This document shows positions 1 through 5,440 of a stretch of 5,440 nt of DNA, piece by piece. The stretch spans positions 1 to 5,440 of the forward strand of contig JADGRG010000293.1 of NCBI GenBank assembly GCA_017881145.1. Direction: 5' to 3'. The first letter of the stretch is position 1. Every line of letters begins with the position of its first letter. Source of the DNA: Sandaracinaceae bacterium (GTDB taxonomy: Bacteria; Myxococcota_A; Polyangia; Polyangiales; JAFGIB01). The position numbers and the translations under genes are program-made. The notes beneath the pieces were generated by a model that saw nothing but the letters and a program-made list of their open reading frames with translations, did not search any database and was not told the DNA's origin.

Positions 1-2
1 GC

Positions 3-308
3 ACCCTCGTGATCAATCCGATCATCTACGCGGAGGTCTCGGTCAGTTACAAGAAGATCGAAGACCTGGAGATTGCGCTGCCTCCAGGAACGTTTCGCCG
101 TGACTCTCTTCCATACGAGGCAGCGTTTCTCGCCGGAAAAGCGTTCCTGAAGTACCGACAACGCGGAGGACGCAGTAAGTTGAGGCCGCTTCCCGACTTT
201 TACATCGGGGCACACGCCGCGATCGCCGGGTTTCGGTTACTCACCCGCGACGCCACTCGCTACCGCACCTATTTCCCAGGCGTAGATCTGATCGCGCCAC
301 CCGACTGA
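3..308 (+). CDS. VapC-family PIN-domain toxin, 5' end cut off by window
   Basis: This is the C-terminal 101 residues of a PIN-domain protein of the VapC type II toxin family; such toxins are Mg-dependent ribonucleases neutralised by a partner antitoxin. The frame is open from the left edge, so the apparent GTG at 9 is an internal Val codon, not the start. Visible PIN features are INPIIYAEVS with the second acidic residue (Glu11 of the fragment), LPDFYIGAHA with the third (Asp65), and LLTRDATRYRTYFP with the fourth (Asp83). The first catalytic Asp and about 30-40 residues are missing because family members are usually 130-140 residues long. The cognate antitoxin gene would normally lie just upstream, outside the window. 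A hand count over 61-240 gives about 59% GC, against about 72-75% in sampled lines of hslV, hslU and argB, which suggests a gene acquired by transfer. The subfamily call is from motif memory; activity cannot be judged from a fragment. Confidence 0.85.
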   Translation, partial: TLVINPIIYAEVSVSYKKIEDLEIALPPGTFRRDSLPYEAAFLAGKAFLKYRQRGGRSKLRPLPDFYIGAHAAIAGFRLLTRDATRYRTYFPGVDLIAPPD

Positions 309-431
309 ACAGTCCCCCAACTACGACCTATCCGGCAGTCACAGGTCCCTTGCTACCGTACATCGTCACGGCTGCCCAGAGCGGGAATGATTGTGCGGGG
401 GCAATCGGTTTCTGAATTCGAAAATGGGGTT

Positions 432-479
432 GCGCTCGACGCGGTTGCAGTGCCGAGCGCGACCATCTCAAGCTCGGCA
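432..479. repeat. Two overlapping, mutually exclusive inverted repeats upstream of hslV
   Basis: GCGCTCG at 432-438 is the exact reverse complement of CGAGCGC at 454-460 (7 bp, 15-nt loop). TGCCGAGC at 451-458 is the exact reverse complement of GCTCGGCA at 472-479 (8 bp, 13-nt loop). The shared CGAGC block can pair with only one partner at a time. The repeats lie in non-coding DNA about 15-60 bases before the candidate -35 box. They could be a protein-binding site or RNA switch, or chance in GC-rich DNA. No run of T follows, so they do not look like terminators. Confidence 0.4.
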
Positions 480-493
480 ACGCCCGACGCGCC

Positions 494-521
494 TTGACAG
501 CTGGCCGCTGCGGCCTACGTT
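494..521 (+). promoter_or_regulatory. Candidate promoter for hslVU
   Basis: A perfect -35 hexamer TTGACA (494-499) is followed after 16 bases by TACGTT (516-521), which keeps the key T1, A2 and T6 of a sigma-70 -10 box. Transcription would start near 528, leaving a leader of about 30 bases before the hslV ATG. The same bases can be read as a heat-shock (sigma-32) promoter of the alphaproteobacterial style: CTTG (493-496), 17 bases, then CCTACGT (514-520), which fits CYTATNT at all but one position. hslVU is a heat-shock operon in E. coli, so this reading is plausible. Which sigma factor acts here is inference. Confidence 0.55.
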
Positions 522-530
522 GGCCGCTGC
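507..530. repeat. Palindrome centred on the hslVU -10 box (possible operator)
   Basis: GCGGCC (510-515) and GGCCGC (522-527) form a perfect inverted repeat around TACGTT, whose inner ACGT is itself palindromic. GC at 507-508 and GC at 529-530 extend the symmetry. Only 509/528 and 516/521 (both T against T) break it over 24 bases. The 10-mer TGGCCGCTGC also occurs twice as a direct repeat (502-511 and 521-530, 19-bp period), and GGCCGC-T-GCGGCC (503-515) is a further perfect dyad in the promoter spacer. Overlap with the -10 box would suit a repressor site, but no regulator is visible in the window. Confidence 0.45.
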
Positions 531-540
531 TCTTCTTCCG

Positions 541-555
541 GGAGGGCGTGAGGTG
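541..555 (+). promoter_or_regulatory. Ribosome binding site(s) deciding the hslV start
   Basis: Two Shine-Dalgarno-like blocks lie here: GGAGGG at 541-546 and GAGGTG at 550-555. GAGGTG lies 3 bases before the ATG at 559 (5 bases if only GAGG is counted), which is acceptable. GGAGGG is 12 bases from that ATG, but only 6 bases from an in-frame GTG at 553, which would add two residues (Val-Asp, the Val read as Met) to HslV. ATG 559 is preferred as the stronger codon; GTG 553 remains possible. Confidence 0.6.
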
Positions 556-558
556 GAT

Positions 559-1110
559 ATGCCTGCAGACGAGCAACGGTTTCGTTCCACGACCATCATT
601 GCGGTGCGCCGCGGTGATCGCTCCGCGATGGCGGGCGACGGGCAAGTGACGCTGGGTCAGACCGTGATGAAGGGTAAGGCCCGCAAGGTGCGCAAGCTCG
701 CCGAGGGGCGCGTGCTGGCGGGTTTCGCTGGGGCGAGCGCGGATGCGTTCACGCTCCTCGATCGCTTCGAGGCCAAGCTCAAGGGTCACCAGCACAACCT
801 GGCGCGCGCGGCGGTGGAGCTGGCCAAGGACTGGCGCACCGACCGCTATCTGCGTCGACTCGAGGCCATGTTGGTGGTCATGGACAGTGCCAACATGCTT
901 CTGATCAGCGGCACCGGTGACGTGATCGAGCCGGACGAAGGTCTGATTGCGATCGGCTCGGGCGGCAGCTATGCACTGGCTGCGGCCCGCGCGCTCGTGA
1001 AGCACACGCCGCTGACGGCTGCTGAGATTGCGCGTGAGGCGCTAACCATCGCTTCGGAGATCTGCGTGTATACGAACGACTCAATCATCGTCGAGGAGCT
1101 CGCCTCGTGA
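559..1110 (+). CDS. hslV: ATP-dependent protease HslV (ClpQ), peptidase subunit
   Basis: HslV is the proteasome-like N-terminal-threonine peptidase that forms a double hexameric ring and degrades cytoplasmic proteins unfolded by HslU. From ATG 559 the protein has 183 residues, against 176 in E. coli. A 10-residue leader, MPADEQRFRS, precedes TTIIAVRR, so Thr11 should become the catalytic Thr1 after processing. Asp27 in GDGQVTLG and Lys43 in KARKVRKL match the active-site Asp17 and Lys33 of the mature enzyme. The GFAGASADAFTLLDRFE, SGTGDVIEP and GSGGSYALAAARAL segments are also typical. The frame stays open upstream to 391, but that extension is low-complexity Arg/Pro-rich sequence spanning the promoter candidate, so it is rejected. 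The stop overlaps the hslU start by four bases (GTGA), as expected for translationally coupled partners. Identification is secure; the exact start could be GTG 553. Confidence 0.97.
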   Translation: MPADEQRFRSTTIIAVRRGDRSAMAGDGQVTLGQTVMKGKARKVRKLAEGRVLAGFAGASADAFTLLDRFEAKLKGHQHNLARAAVELAKDWRTDRYLRRLEAMLVVMDSANMLLISGTGDVIEPDEGLIAIGSGGSYALAAARALVKHTPLTAAEIAREALTIASEICVYTNDSIIVEELAS

Positions 1111-2501
1111 CCGCCGGCCCGAGCAGCTTCACCCCGCGTGAGATCGTCAGCGAGCTCGATCGCTACATCGTCGGACAGGCCAAGGCCAAGCGTGCGGTGG
1201 CCGTGGCGCTCCGCAATCGCTGGCGCAGGCAGGCCGCGCCGGCCGAGCTGCGCGACGAGATCATGCCGAAGAACATCATCATGATCGGGCCCACCGGCGT
1301 CGGAAAGACCGAGATCGCACGGCGCCTGGCCAAGCTCGCGCAAGCGCCGTTCATCAAGGTCGAAGCTTCGAAGTTCACCGAGGTCGGTTACGTCGGCCGC
1401 GATGTGGAGTCGATCATCCGTGACCTTCTGGAGATCGCGATCGGCATGGTGCGCGAAGAACAGCGCGCGCGTATCGAGGTGCGGGCGCGCGAGCTGGCCG
1501 AAGAGCGGCTGCTCACACTTCTCAGTAGGCCTGCCGCCGAGGCGTTGGCGGCCAACCTGCGCGGTCCCTTCGTGGTGTCGTCGCAAGGCACCGTGCAGCG
1601 GCCCGATGCTCAGAGTGCCGACGGCGCCAGCATGCGCGCCAGGCTGCGCGCGGGTGAGCTGGACGACGAGACCGTCGAGCTGGAAGTGGCCGACACCACC
1701 AGCCCGCTGGTGTCGATCTTTGGCAACGGTCACGGCATGGACGACATGGAGCTGCAGCTGAAGGACATGCTCGGCCAGATCCCAGGGGTCCGTGGCAAGA
1801 AGCAGAATCGCAAGCTCAAGGTGAAGGATGCGCGGCGTCTCTTGGAGGACGAAGAGGCGCAGAAGCTGATCGACATGGATGCCGTCAAGCGCGAGGCCAT
1901 CGATCGTACCGAGCAGGGCGGCATAGTGTTCCTGGATGAGGTCGACAAGATCGCCGGCCCGAAGTCCGCGCAGGGGCCCGACATCTCGCGCGAGGGCGTG
2001 CAGCGCGATCTGCTGCCCATCGTGGAGGGCTCCACGGTCAACACCAAGCATGGCGCGATCAAGACCGACCACATCCTCTTCATCGCCGCCGGCGCGTTCC
2101 ACGTCGCAAGCGTCTCCGACCTGATTCCGGAGTTGCAGGGGCGCTTTCCGATTCGGGTCGAGCTCCTGCCGCTCGAGAAGCACGATTTCGTGCGCATTCT
2201 TACCGAGCCCAAGAACGCACTGACCCGCCAATACGCCGCGCTGATGGGCGCGGAGGGCATGCAGCTTTCATTCACCGAGGCGGCCGTCGAGGCCATCGCC
2301 GAGTATGCCGCGACCGCTAACCAGCGCGGTCAGAACATCGGTGCGCGGCGCCTGCATACCGTGATGGAGGCGCTGCTCGACGAGCTTTCCTTCACCGCGC
2401 CAGAGCTGGTCGAGCGCACCGTCGTGATCGACGCCGCGGACGTCCACAAGCAGCTTTCGCCGATCCTAGCGGATGAGGATCTGGCGAAGTTCATTCTCTA
2501 G
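1107..2501 (+). CDS. hslU: ATP-dependent protease ATPase subunit HslU (ClpY)
   Basis: HslU is the hexameric AAA+ unfoldase that docks on HslV, opens its pore and threads substrates into it. The 464-residue protein (E. coli 443) starts at a GTG overlapping the hslV stop, with GAGGAG at 1093-1098 eight bases before it. Domains in order: N-terminal helix with SELDRYIVGQ (15-24); Walker A GPTGVGKT (61-68); pore loop GYVG (94-97) that grips substrate; the HslU-specific I domain, roughly 110-250, partly charged and helical; Walker B FLDEVD with Asp277 and Glu278; the conserved ELQGRFPIRVEL region; sensor-2 segment GARRLHTVMEALLDE; and the C-terminal tail ending EDLAKFIL, which in this family inserts between HslV subunits to activate them. 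All key residues appear intact. Expression is probably driven by the promoter before hslV. ClpX is related but has a zinc-binding N-domain and no I domain, so the call is firm. Confidence 0.99.
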   Translation: MTAGPSSFTPREIVSELDRYIVGQAKAKRAVAVALRNRWRRQAAPAELRDEIMPKNIIMIGPTGVGKTEIARRLAKLAQAPFIKVEASKFTEVGYVGRDVESIIRDLLEIAIGMVREEQRARIEVRARELAEERLLTLLSRPAAEALAANLRGPFVVSSQGTVQRPDAQSADGASMRARLRAGELDDETVELEVADTTSPLVSIFGNGHGMDDMELQLKDMLGQIPGVRGKKQNRKLKVKDARRLLEDEEAQKLIDMDAVKREAIDRTEQGGIVFLDEVDKIAGPKSAQGPDISREGVQRDLLPIVEGSTVNTKHGAIKTDHILFIAAGAFHVASVSDLIPELQGRFPIRVELLPLEKHDFVRILTEPKNALTRQYAALMGAEGMQLSFTEAAVEAIAEYAATANQRGQNIGARRLHTVMEALLDELSFTAPELVERTVVIDAADVHKQLSPILADEDLAKFIL

Positions 2502-2518
2502 AAGACTTGGGCTATGCT
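2490..2518 (+). promoter_or_regulatory. Weak candidate promoter just before argB
   Basis: TATGCT at 2513-2518 resembles a -10 box and is followed by a GC-rich stretch. With a 17-base spacer the -35 position would be TTCATT (2490-2495), matching TTGACA at only three bases and lying in the last codons of hslU. Transcription would start near 2525, about six bases before the argB ATG, giving a nearly leaderless message. No Shine-Dalgarno sequence precedes that ATG, which fits but does not prove this reading. Confidence 0.3.
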
Positions 2519-2530
2519 CCCCGCCCTTCC

Positions 2531-3406
2531 ATGCAAGAGCTGATCGAGAAAGCCAAGGTGCTCCAGGAAGCGCTGCCGTACATCCGGCGCTTTCACGGGC
2601 GCACGTTCGTCATCAAGTATGGCGGCAGCGCGATGACCGAGCCGGAGCTCCAGGAGAGCTTCATGCGCGACGTGGTGCTGCTCAAGTACGTGGGCATCAA
2701 CCCGATCATCGTGCACGGTGGTGGTCCGCAGATCGACGAGACGCTGCGTGGGCTTGGCATCGCACCGCGCAAGGTCGAGGGACTGCGCATCACCGACGAC
2801 CGCACCATGGAAGTGGTGGAGATGGTGCTGGGTGGGCGCATCAACCAGCAGATTGTCTCGATGATCGTTCGTCACGGCGGGCGAGCCATTGGCTTGTCCG
2901 GCATCGACGACGGCCTGCTCTTGGCCGAGAAGCTGCAACCCGTGCAGACCAAGTCCGGGCCGGTCGACACCGGTCGCGTGGGTGAGGTGCGCGAAGTGCG
3001 GCCAGCCGTGCTGCAGGCGTTGGTCACGGCGGGCTTCATCCCGGTGATCGCGCCCATCGCCAGCGATCGTGACGGCAAGTCTCTGAACATCAACGCCGAC
3101 ACGGCAGCGGGTGAAATCGCCGCCGCGTTGCGAGCGGAGAAGTTCGTGCTGATGACCGACACCGCGGGCGTATGTGATCGCGACGGCAAGCTCATCCAGT
3201 CGCTGACGGCGGCGGACATCAAGCGGCTGCGGGATGCGGAAGTAATCACCGGCGGCATGATCCCCAAGGTCGAGTGCGCTCTGGGTGCGCTGGCTGGTGG
3301 CGTCGGGAAGGTGCACGTGATCGACGGCCGCGCCCGTCATGCCGTGCTGCTCGAGATCTTCACCGACCAAGGCATCGGCACCGAGATCTCGCGCGAACGT
3401 GCCTGA
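2531..3406 (+). CDS. argB: N-acetylglutamate kinase
   Basis: ArgB phosphorylates N-acetyl-L-glutamate with ATP, the second step of arginine synthesis, in the cytoplasm. The chosen ATG gives 291 residues beginning MQELIEKAKVLQEALPYIRR. A TTG at 2507 would add eight residues but has no better ribosome site and breaks the usual N-terminus. Motifs of the amino-acid kinase fold are KYGGSAM with Lys29, VHGGGPQI (61-68) that binds substrate, NINADTAAGEIA with Asp190, MTDTAGV, and GGMIPKVE with Lys246; all expected catalytic residues are present. The N-terminal helix before the kinase core, absent from the shorter 258-residue E. coli enzyme, and the C-terminal IFTDQGIGTEI are features of hexameric, arginine-inhibited kinases, so feedback control by arginine is likely. 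It lies 29 bases after hslU and 47 bases before argD. The start lacks a Shine-Dalgarno sequence. Confidence 0.97.
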   Translation: MQELIEKAKVLQEALPYIRRFHGRTFVIKYGGSAMTEPELQESFMRDVVLLKYVGINPIIVHGGGPQIDETLRGLGIAPRKVEGLRITDDRTMEVVEMVLGGRINQQIVSMIVRHGGRAIGLSGIDDGLLLAEKLQPVQTKSGPVDTGRVGEVREVRPAVLQALVTAGFIPVIAPIASDRDGKSLNINADTAAGEIAAALRAEKFVLMTDTAGVCDRDGKLIQSLTAADIKRLRDAEVITGGMIPKVECALGALAGGVGKVHVIDGRARHAVLLEIFTDQGIGTEISRERA

Positions 3407-3453
3407 TCGCGCTTGATCCGCCCCGCACTTCTCGACTCGAAAGCACAACCGTC

Positions 3454-4668
3454 ATGACCAACGAAGAGCTCGTTTCCGTCGCCCATCAGGTCCTCTTGGG
3501 CAACTACCGCTCCGCGCCCTACGTCTTCACCGAGGGCCAGGGCTGCCGCGTCAAGGACGTGGAGGGCAAGAGTTACCTCGACCTCTGCGCGGGTATCGCC
3601 GTGCTCTCGGTCGGGCACTCTCATCCCGACCTGGTGCGCGCCATCAGCGAGCAAGCAGCGAAGCTGATGCACGTTTCCAACCTCTTCTACAACGATCGTG
3701 CGATCGAGCTCGGGCAGGAGCTGGTCCGGCGCACGCCCTTTTCGAAATTCTACTTCTGCAACAGTGGAGCCGAGGCTAACGAAACGTTGCTGAAGCTGGC
3801 GCGGCGCTACCACTACGAGGCTGGTCGCAAGGAGCGCACCAAGATCATCACTGCGTTCCAGAGCTTCCACGGCCGGAGCATGGGCGCGCTCACGCTCACC
3901 GGGCAGACCAAGTACCAGGAAGGCATGGGCCCGATGGTCGGTGACATCGAGCATGTGCCCTTTGCGGATCTCTCCGCGTTGCGCAAGCAGCTCGATGCCC
4001 GTACCGCAGCCGTCATCCTGGAGCCTGTGCAAGGCGAGGGTGGCGTGGTCGCGGCCAGCTCCGAGTATTTGCACAGCGTCCGCAGGCTCTGCGACGAAGC
4101 CGGCGCGCTCTTCATGTTGGATGAAGTGCAAACCGGCTACGGCCGCACCGGACGCTTCCTGGCCAGCGAGTGGAGCGGCGTCGTGCCCGATGCCTGTGCG
4201 CTCGCCAAGGGCATCGCCGGAGGCTTCCCCTTCGGTGCGGTGGGCATCCGGCAGGAGCTTGCTCTGGGTCTGCCGCCCGGTAGTCACGGCACGACTTACG
4301 GCGGCAACGCGCTGGCCTGCGCGGCGGCGCTGGCCGTGCTGCGCATCTTCGACAAAGAGCGACTGGTCGAAAACGCCGACCAGGTTGGCAGCTACTTGGG
4401 TCAGCGGCTCCAGGCGCTGGCCGCTGATCCCAGTGTCCCAGCTGCCGCCGAAGCCCGCGGCGTGGGCCTCTTGCGCGGCATTGCCGTCGCGGAGAACCAC
4501 GATCCGGGTGCCATCCTCGGCGAGATCCGCAAGCGGCAAGTGCTGCTCTCGATCGCGGGTGGCAAGGTGTTGCGCTTTTCGCCACCGCTTTGTGTCAGCC
4601 AAGCCGAGATCGACGAGGGACTCGTCGTGGTCGAGGCCGCGCTCAGAGCGAGCAAGCCAAGGAAGTGA
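3454..4668 (+). CDS. argD: Acetylornithine aminotransferase
   Basis: ArgD is a PLP-dependent class III (ornithine/acetylornithine type) aminotransferase. It converts N-acetylglutamate semialdehyde to N-acetylornithine, the fourth arginine step, and in some bacteria also serves lysine synthesis on the succinyl-diaminopimelate branch. The 404-residue length is normal. Seen in order: NSGAEANE (from Asn103) for cofactor phosphate; SFHGRSMGALTLTGQ; EPVQGEGG (190-197); LDEVQTGYGRTG with Asp223 for the PLP ring nitrogen; LAKGIAGGFPFGAVG with Lys252 as the Schiff-base lysine; and GTTYGGN with Thr280-281 for the phosphate of the neighbouring subunit. The open frame extends upstream to 3274, but that part overlaps argB and is Arg-rich shadow sequence, so ATG 3454 is chosen. 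The ribosome site is weak (GAAAG about ten bases upstream). Position between argB and argF supports ArgD over other class III aminotransferases such as GABA or ornithine transaminase. Confidence 0.96.
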   Translation: MTNEELVSVAHQVLLGNYRSAPYVFTEGQGCRVKDVEGKSYLDLCAGIAVLSVGHSHPDLVRAISEQAAKLMHVSNLFYNDRAIELGQELVRRTPFSKFYFCNSGAEANETLLKLARRYHYEAGRKERTKIITAFQSFHGRSMGALTLTGQTKYQEGMGPMVGDIEHVPFADLSALRKQLDARTAAVILEPVQGEGGVVAASSEYLHSVRRLCDEAGALFMLDEVQTGYGRTGRFLASEWSGVVPDACALAKGIAGGFPFGAVGIRQELALGLPPGSHGTTYGGNALACAAALAVLRIFDKERLVENADQVGSYLGQRLQALAADPSVPAAAEARGVGLLRGIAVAENHDPGAILGEIRKRQVLLSIAGGKVLRFSPPLCVSQAEIDEGLVVVEAALRASKPRK

Positions 4669-4670
4669 CC

Positions 4671-5440
4671 ATGCCTCGACATCTGCTCAGTCTCTTCGAT
4701 CTCGGTGTCGCTGGGCTTGCGGAAGTGCTCGACCGAGCCGACCAGATGAAGCGTCTGCGCGGTCGCATCGATCATCCGCGTCCGCTTGCCGGCAAGAGCA
4801 TCGGCCTGATCATGGAGAAGTCGTCGACGCGCACACGCATCTCCTTCGAGGTCGGCATCTACGAGCTGGGAGGGCACCCGGTTGCGCTCGCCGGTCGAGA
4901 CTTGCAGCTCGGGCGCGACGAGCCGCTCGAAGACACCGCGCGCGTGCTCTCGCGCTACCTGCACGGCGTCGTCATGCGCACCCACGGTCACGAGCGCATG
5001 GAGACGCTGGCTGCGGCCTCGGACGTGCCGGTGATCAATGCGCTCACCGATCGCTTCCACCCTTGTCAGCTGCTGGCCGACCTGATGACCGTGCGTGAGC
5101 ATCGTCATGGCGGTCTAGCGGGGATTCGCGTGGCTTGGGTCGGTGATGGCAACAACATGGCGCACTCCTGGATCCTCGCGTCGGCGCTCGCAGACTTCGA
5201 GCTGCAGCTGGCTTGCCCGAAGGGATACGAGCCGCTCGCACAGGTCCTGGCGATGGCCGACGCCACCGGGCGTGGTCGTCGCGTCGTGACGCAAGACGTG
5301 GATGCCGCCGTCAGAGGCGCTCACGTGCTCACCACAGACGTCTGGGCGAGCATGGGTCAGGAAGAAGAGCGCGAGGTCCGCAAGCGCGCCTTCGCTGGTT
5401 ATTGCGTGACGCAGCACTCTCTCTCGCTGGCCCGGCCGGA
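4671..5440 (+). CDS. argF: Ornithine carbamoyltransferase, 3' end cut off by window
   Basis: ArgF joins carbamoyl phosphate and ornithine to make citrulline, the sixth arginine step. The ATG at 4671 is two bases after the argD stop, with AAGGAA (4659-4664) six bases before it, so the two genes are probably co-translated. The window holds 256 codons; the usual length is about 300-310, so roughly 45-50 residues are missing, including the HCLP motif that carries the ornithine-binding cysteine. Visible carbamoyl-phosphate residues are EKSSTRTR (49-56), Arg103 in MRTHGHE and HPCQ (130-133). Ornithine-side motifs are VGDGNNMAHSW with Asp159 and Asn162, and TDVWASMGQEEE with Asp223 and the Ser227-Met228-Gly229 loop. 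The SMG loop argues for ornithine rather than N-acetylornithine as substrate. No frameshift is seen. An anabolic role is preferred over the catabolic ArcB because of the arg neighbours. Confidence 0.97.
   Translation, partial: MPRHLLSLFDLGVAGLAEVLDRADQMKRLRGRIDHPRPLAGKSIGLIMEKSSTRTRISFEVGIYELGGHPVALAGRDLQLGRDEPLEDTARVLSRYLHGVVMRTHGHERMETLAAASDVPVINALTDRFHPCQLLADLMTVREHRHGGLAGIRVAWVGDGNNMAHSWILASALADFELQLACPKGYEPLAQVLAMADATGRGRRVVTQDVDAAVRGAHVLTTDVWASMGQEEEREVRKRAFAGYCVTQHSLSLARP

Noticed and set aside
309..390. Terminator after vapC, or an RNA gene in the gap
   Set aside because: No stable stem followed by T residues and no tRNA-like or other recognisable RNA pattern was seen.
389..406. Small inverted repeat GATTG/CAATC with an 8-base loop
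   Set aside because: Only five base pairs, no T-run and no link to a gene end; expected by chance.
391..558. Upstream extension of hslV in the same frame
   Set aside because: The added 56 residues are Arg/Pro-rich, unlike any HslV N-terminus, and span a good promoter and ribosome site.
969..2231. Long minus-strand open frame (420 codons) opposite hslV/hslU
   Set aside because: It lies antisense to hslU, whose motifs are unmistakable. The translation is rich in His, Arg, Leu and Asp with no recognisable domain, as expected for the complement of GC-rich coding DNA.
2507..2530. TTG as the argB start
   Set aside because: Adds eight residues (MGYAPRPS) not expected before the N-terminal helix; GAAG only two bases upstream is no useful ribosome site. 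The ATG at 2531 matches the usual N-terminus.
3413..3441. Possible promoter for argD starting at TTGATC
   Set aside because: The position 17 bases downstream reads CTCGAA, with no -10 likeness; other spacings are no better.
2498..3448. Minus-strand open frame of 316 codons opposite argB
   Set aside because: Complementary shadow of argB; low-complexity, His/Arg-rich, no motif.
3337..4602. Minus-strand open frame of 421 codons opposite argD
   Set aside because: Complementary shadow of argD. Length reflects scarcity of stop codons in high-GC DNA.
3941..5098. Plus-strand frame of 385 codons across argD and argF
   Set aside because: Out-of-frame reading of two well-supported genes; Ser/Arg/Pro/Ala-rich with no domain.

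Overview
The window is from a GC-rich bacterium. Short hand counts give roughly 70-75% GC in the core genes. It carries a compact, entirely plus-strand stretch of housekeeping genes. The HslV-HslU pair, the arginine genes in the order argB-argD-argF, and the arginine-sensitive type of N-acetylglutamate kinase suggest a Gram-negative, deltaproteobacterium-like organism (Myxococcota/Desulfobacterota type) or a related uncultured lineage. This placement is from memory of gene order and protein style, not from a search, and is tentative.

Layout. Bases 3-308 hold the C-terminal two thirds of a VapC-type PIN-domain toxin, cut by the left edge; its antitoxin would lie outside the window. It is clearly less GC-rich than the genes that follow. 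Bases 309-558 are non-coding. They contain a good promoter candidate (TTGACA, 16-bp spacer, TACGTT) whose -10 box sits in the centre of an almost perfect palindrome, plus two overlapping, mutually exclusive inverted repeats further upstream. Bases 559-1110 encode HslV and 1107-2501 encode HslU, overlapping by GTGA. Together they form the ATP-dependent HslVU (ClpYQ) protease. Bases 2531-3406 (argB), 3454-4668 (argD) and 4671 to the right edge (argF, incomplete) encode N-acetylglutamate kinase, acetylornithine aminotransferase and ornithine carbamoyltransferase. These are the second, fourth and sixth steps of arginine synthesis.

How the genes work together. HslU unfolds substrates and feeds them to the HslV peptidase; the overlap and shared promoter fit the need for a fixed ratio. 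The arg genes follow in the same direction with gaps of 29, 47 and 2 bases, so read-through from hslVU is possible. A weak -10-like element just before argB may give the arg genes their own start. ArgB has the N-terminal helix and C-terminal signature of the arginine-inhibited class, so the pathway is probably feedback-controlled at this step.

Overall this is a well-conserved core region. I found no evidence for a new multi-gene system. The most interesting points are the symmetrical promoter region of hslVU, the protease/arginine gene linkage, and the compositionally different toxin gene on the left.
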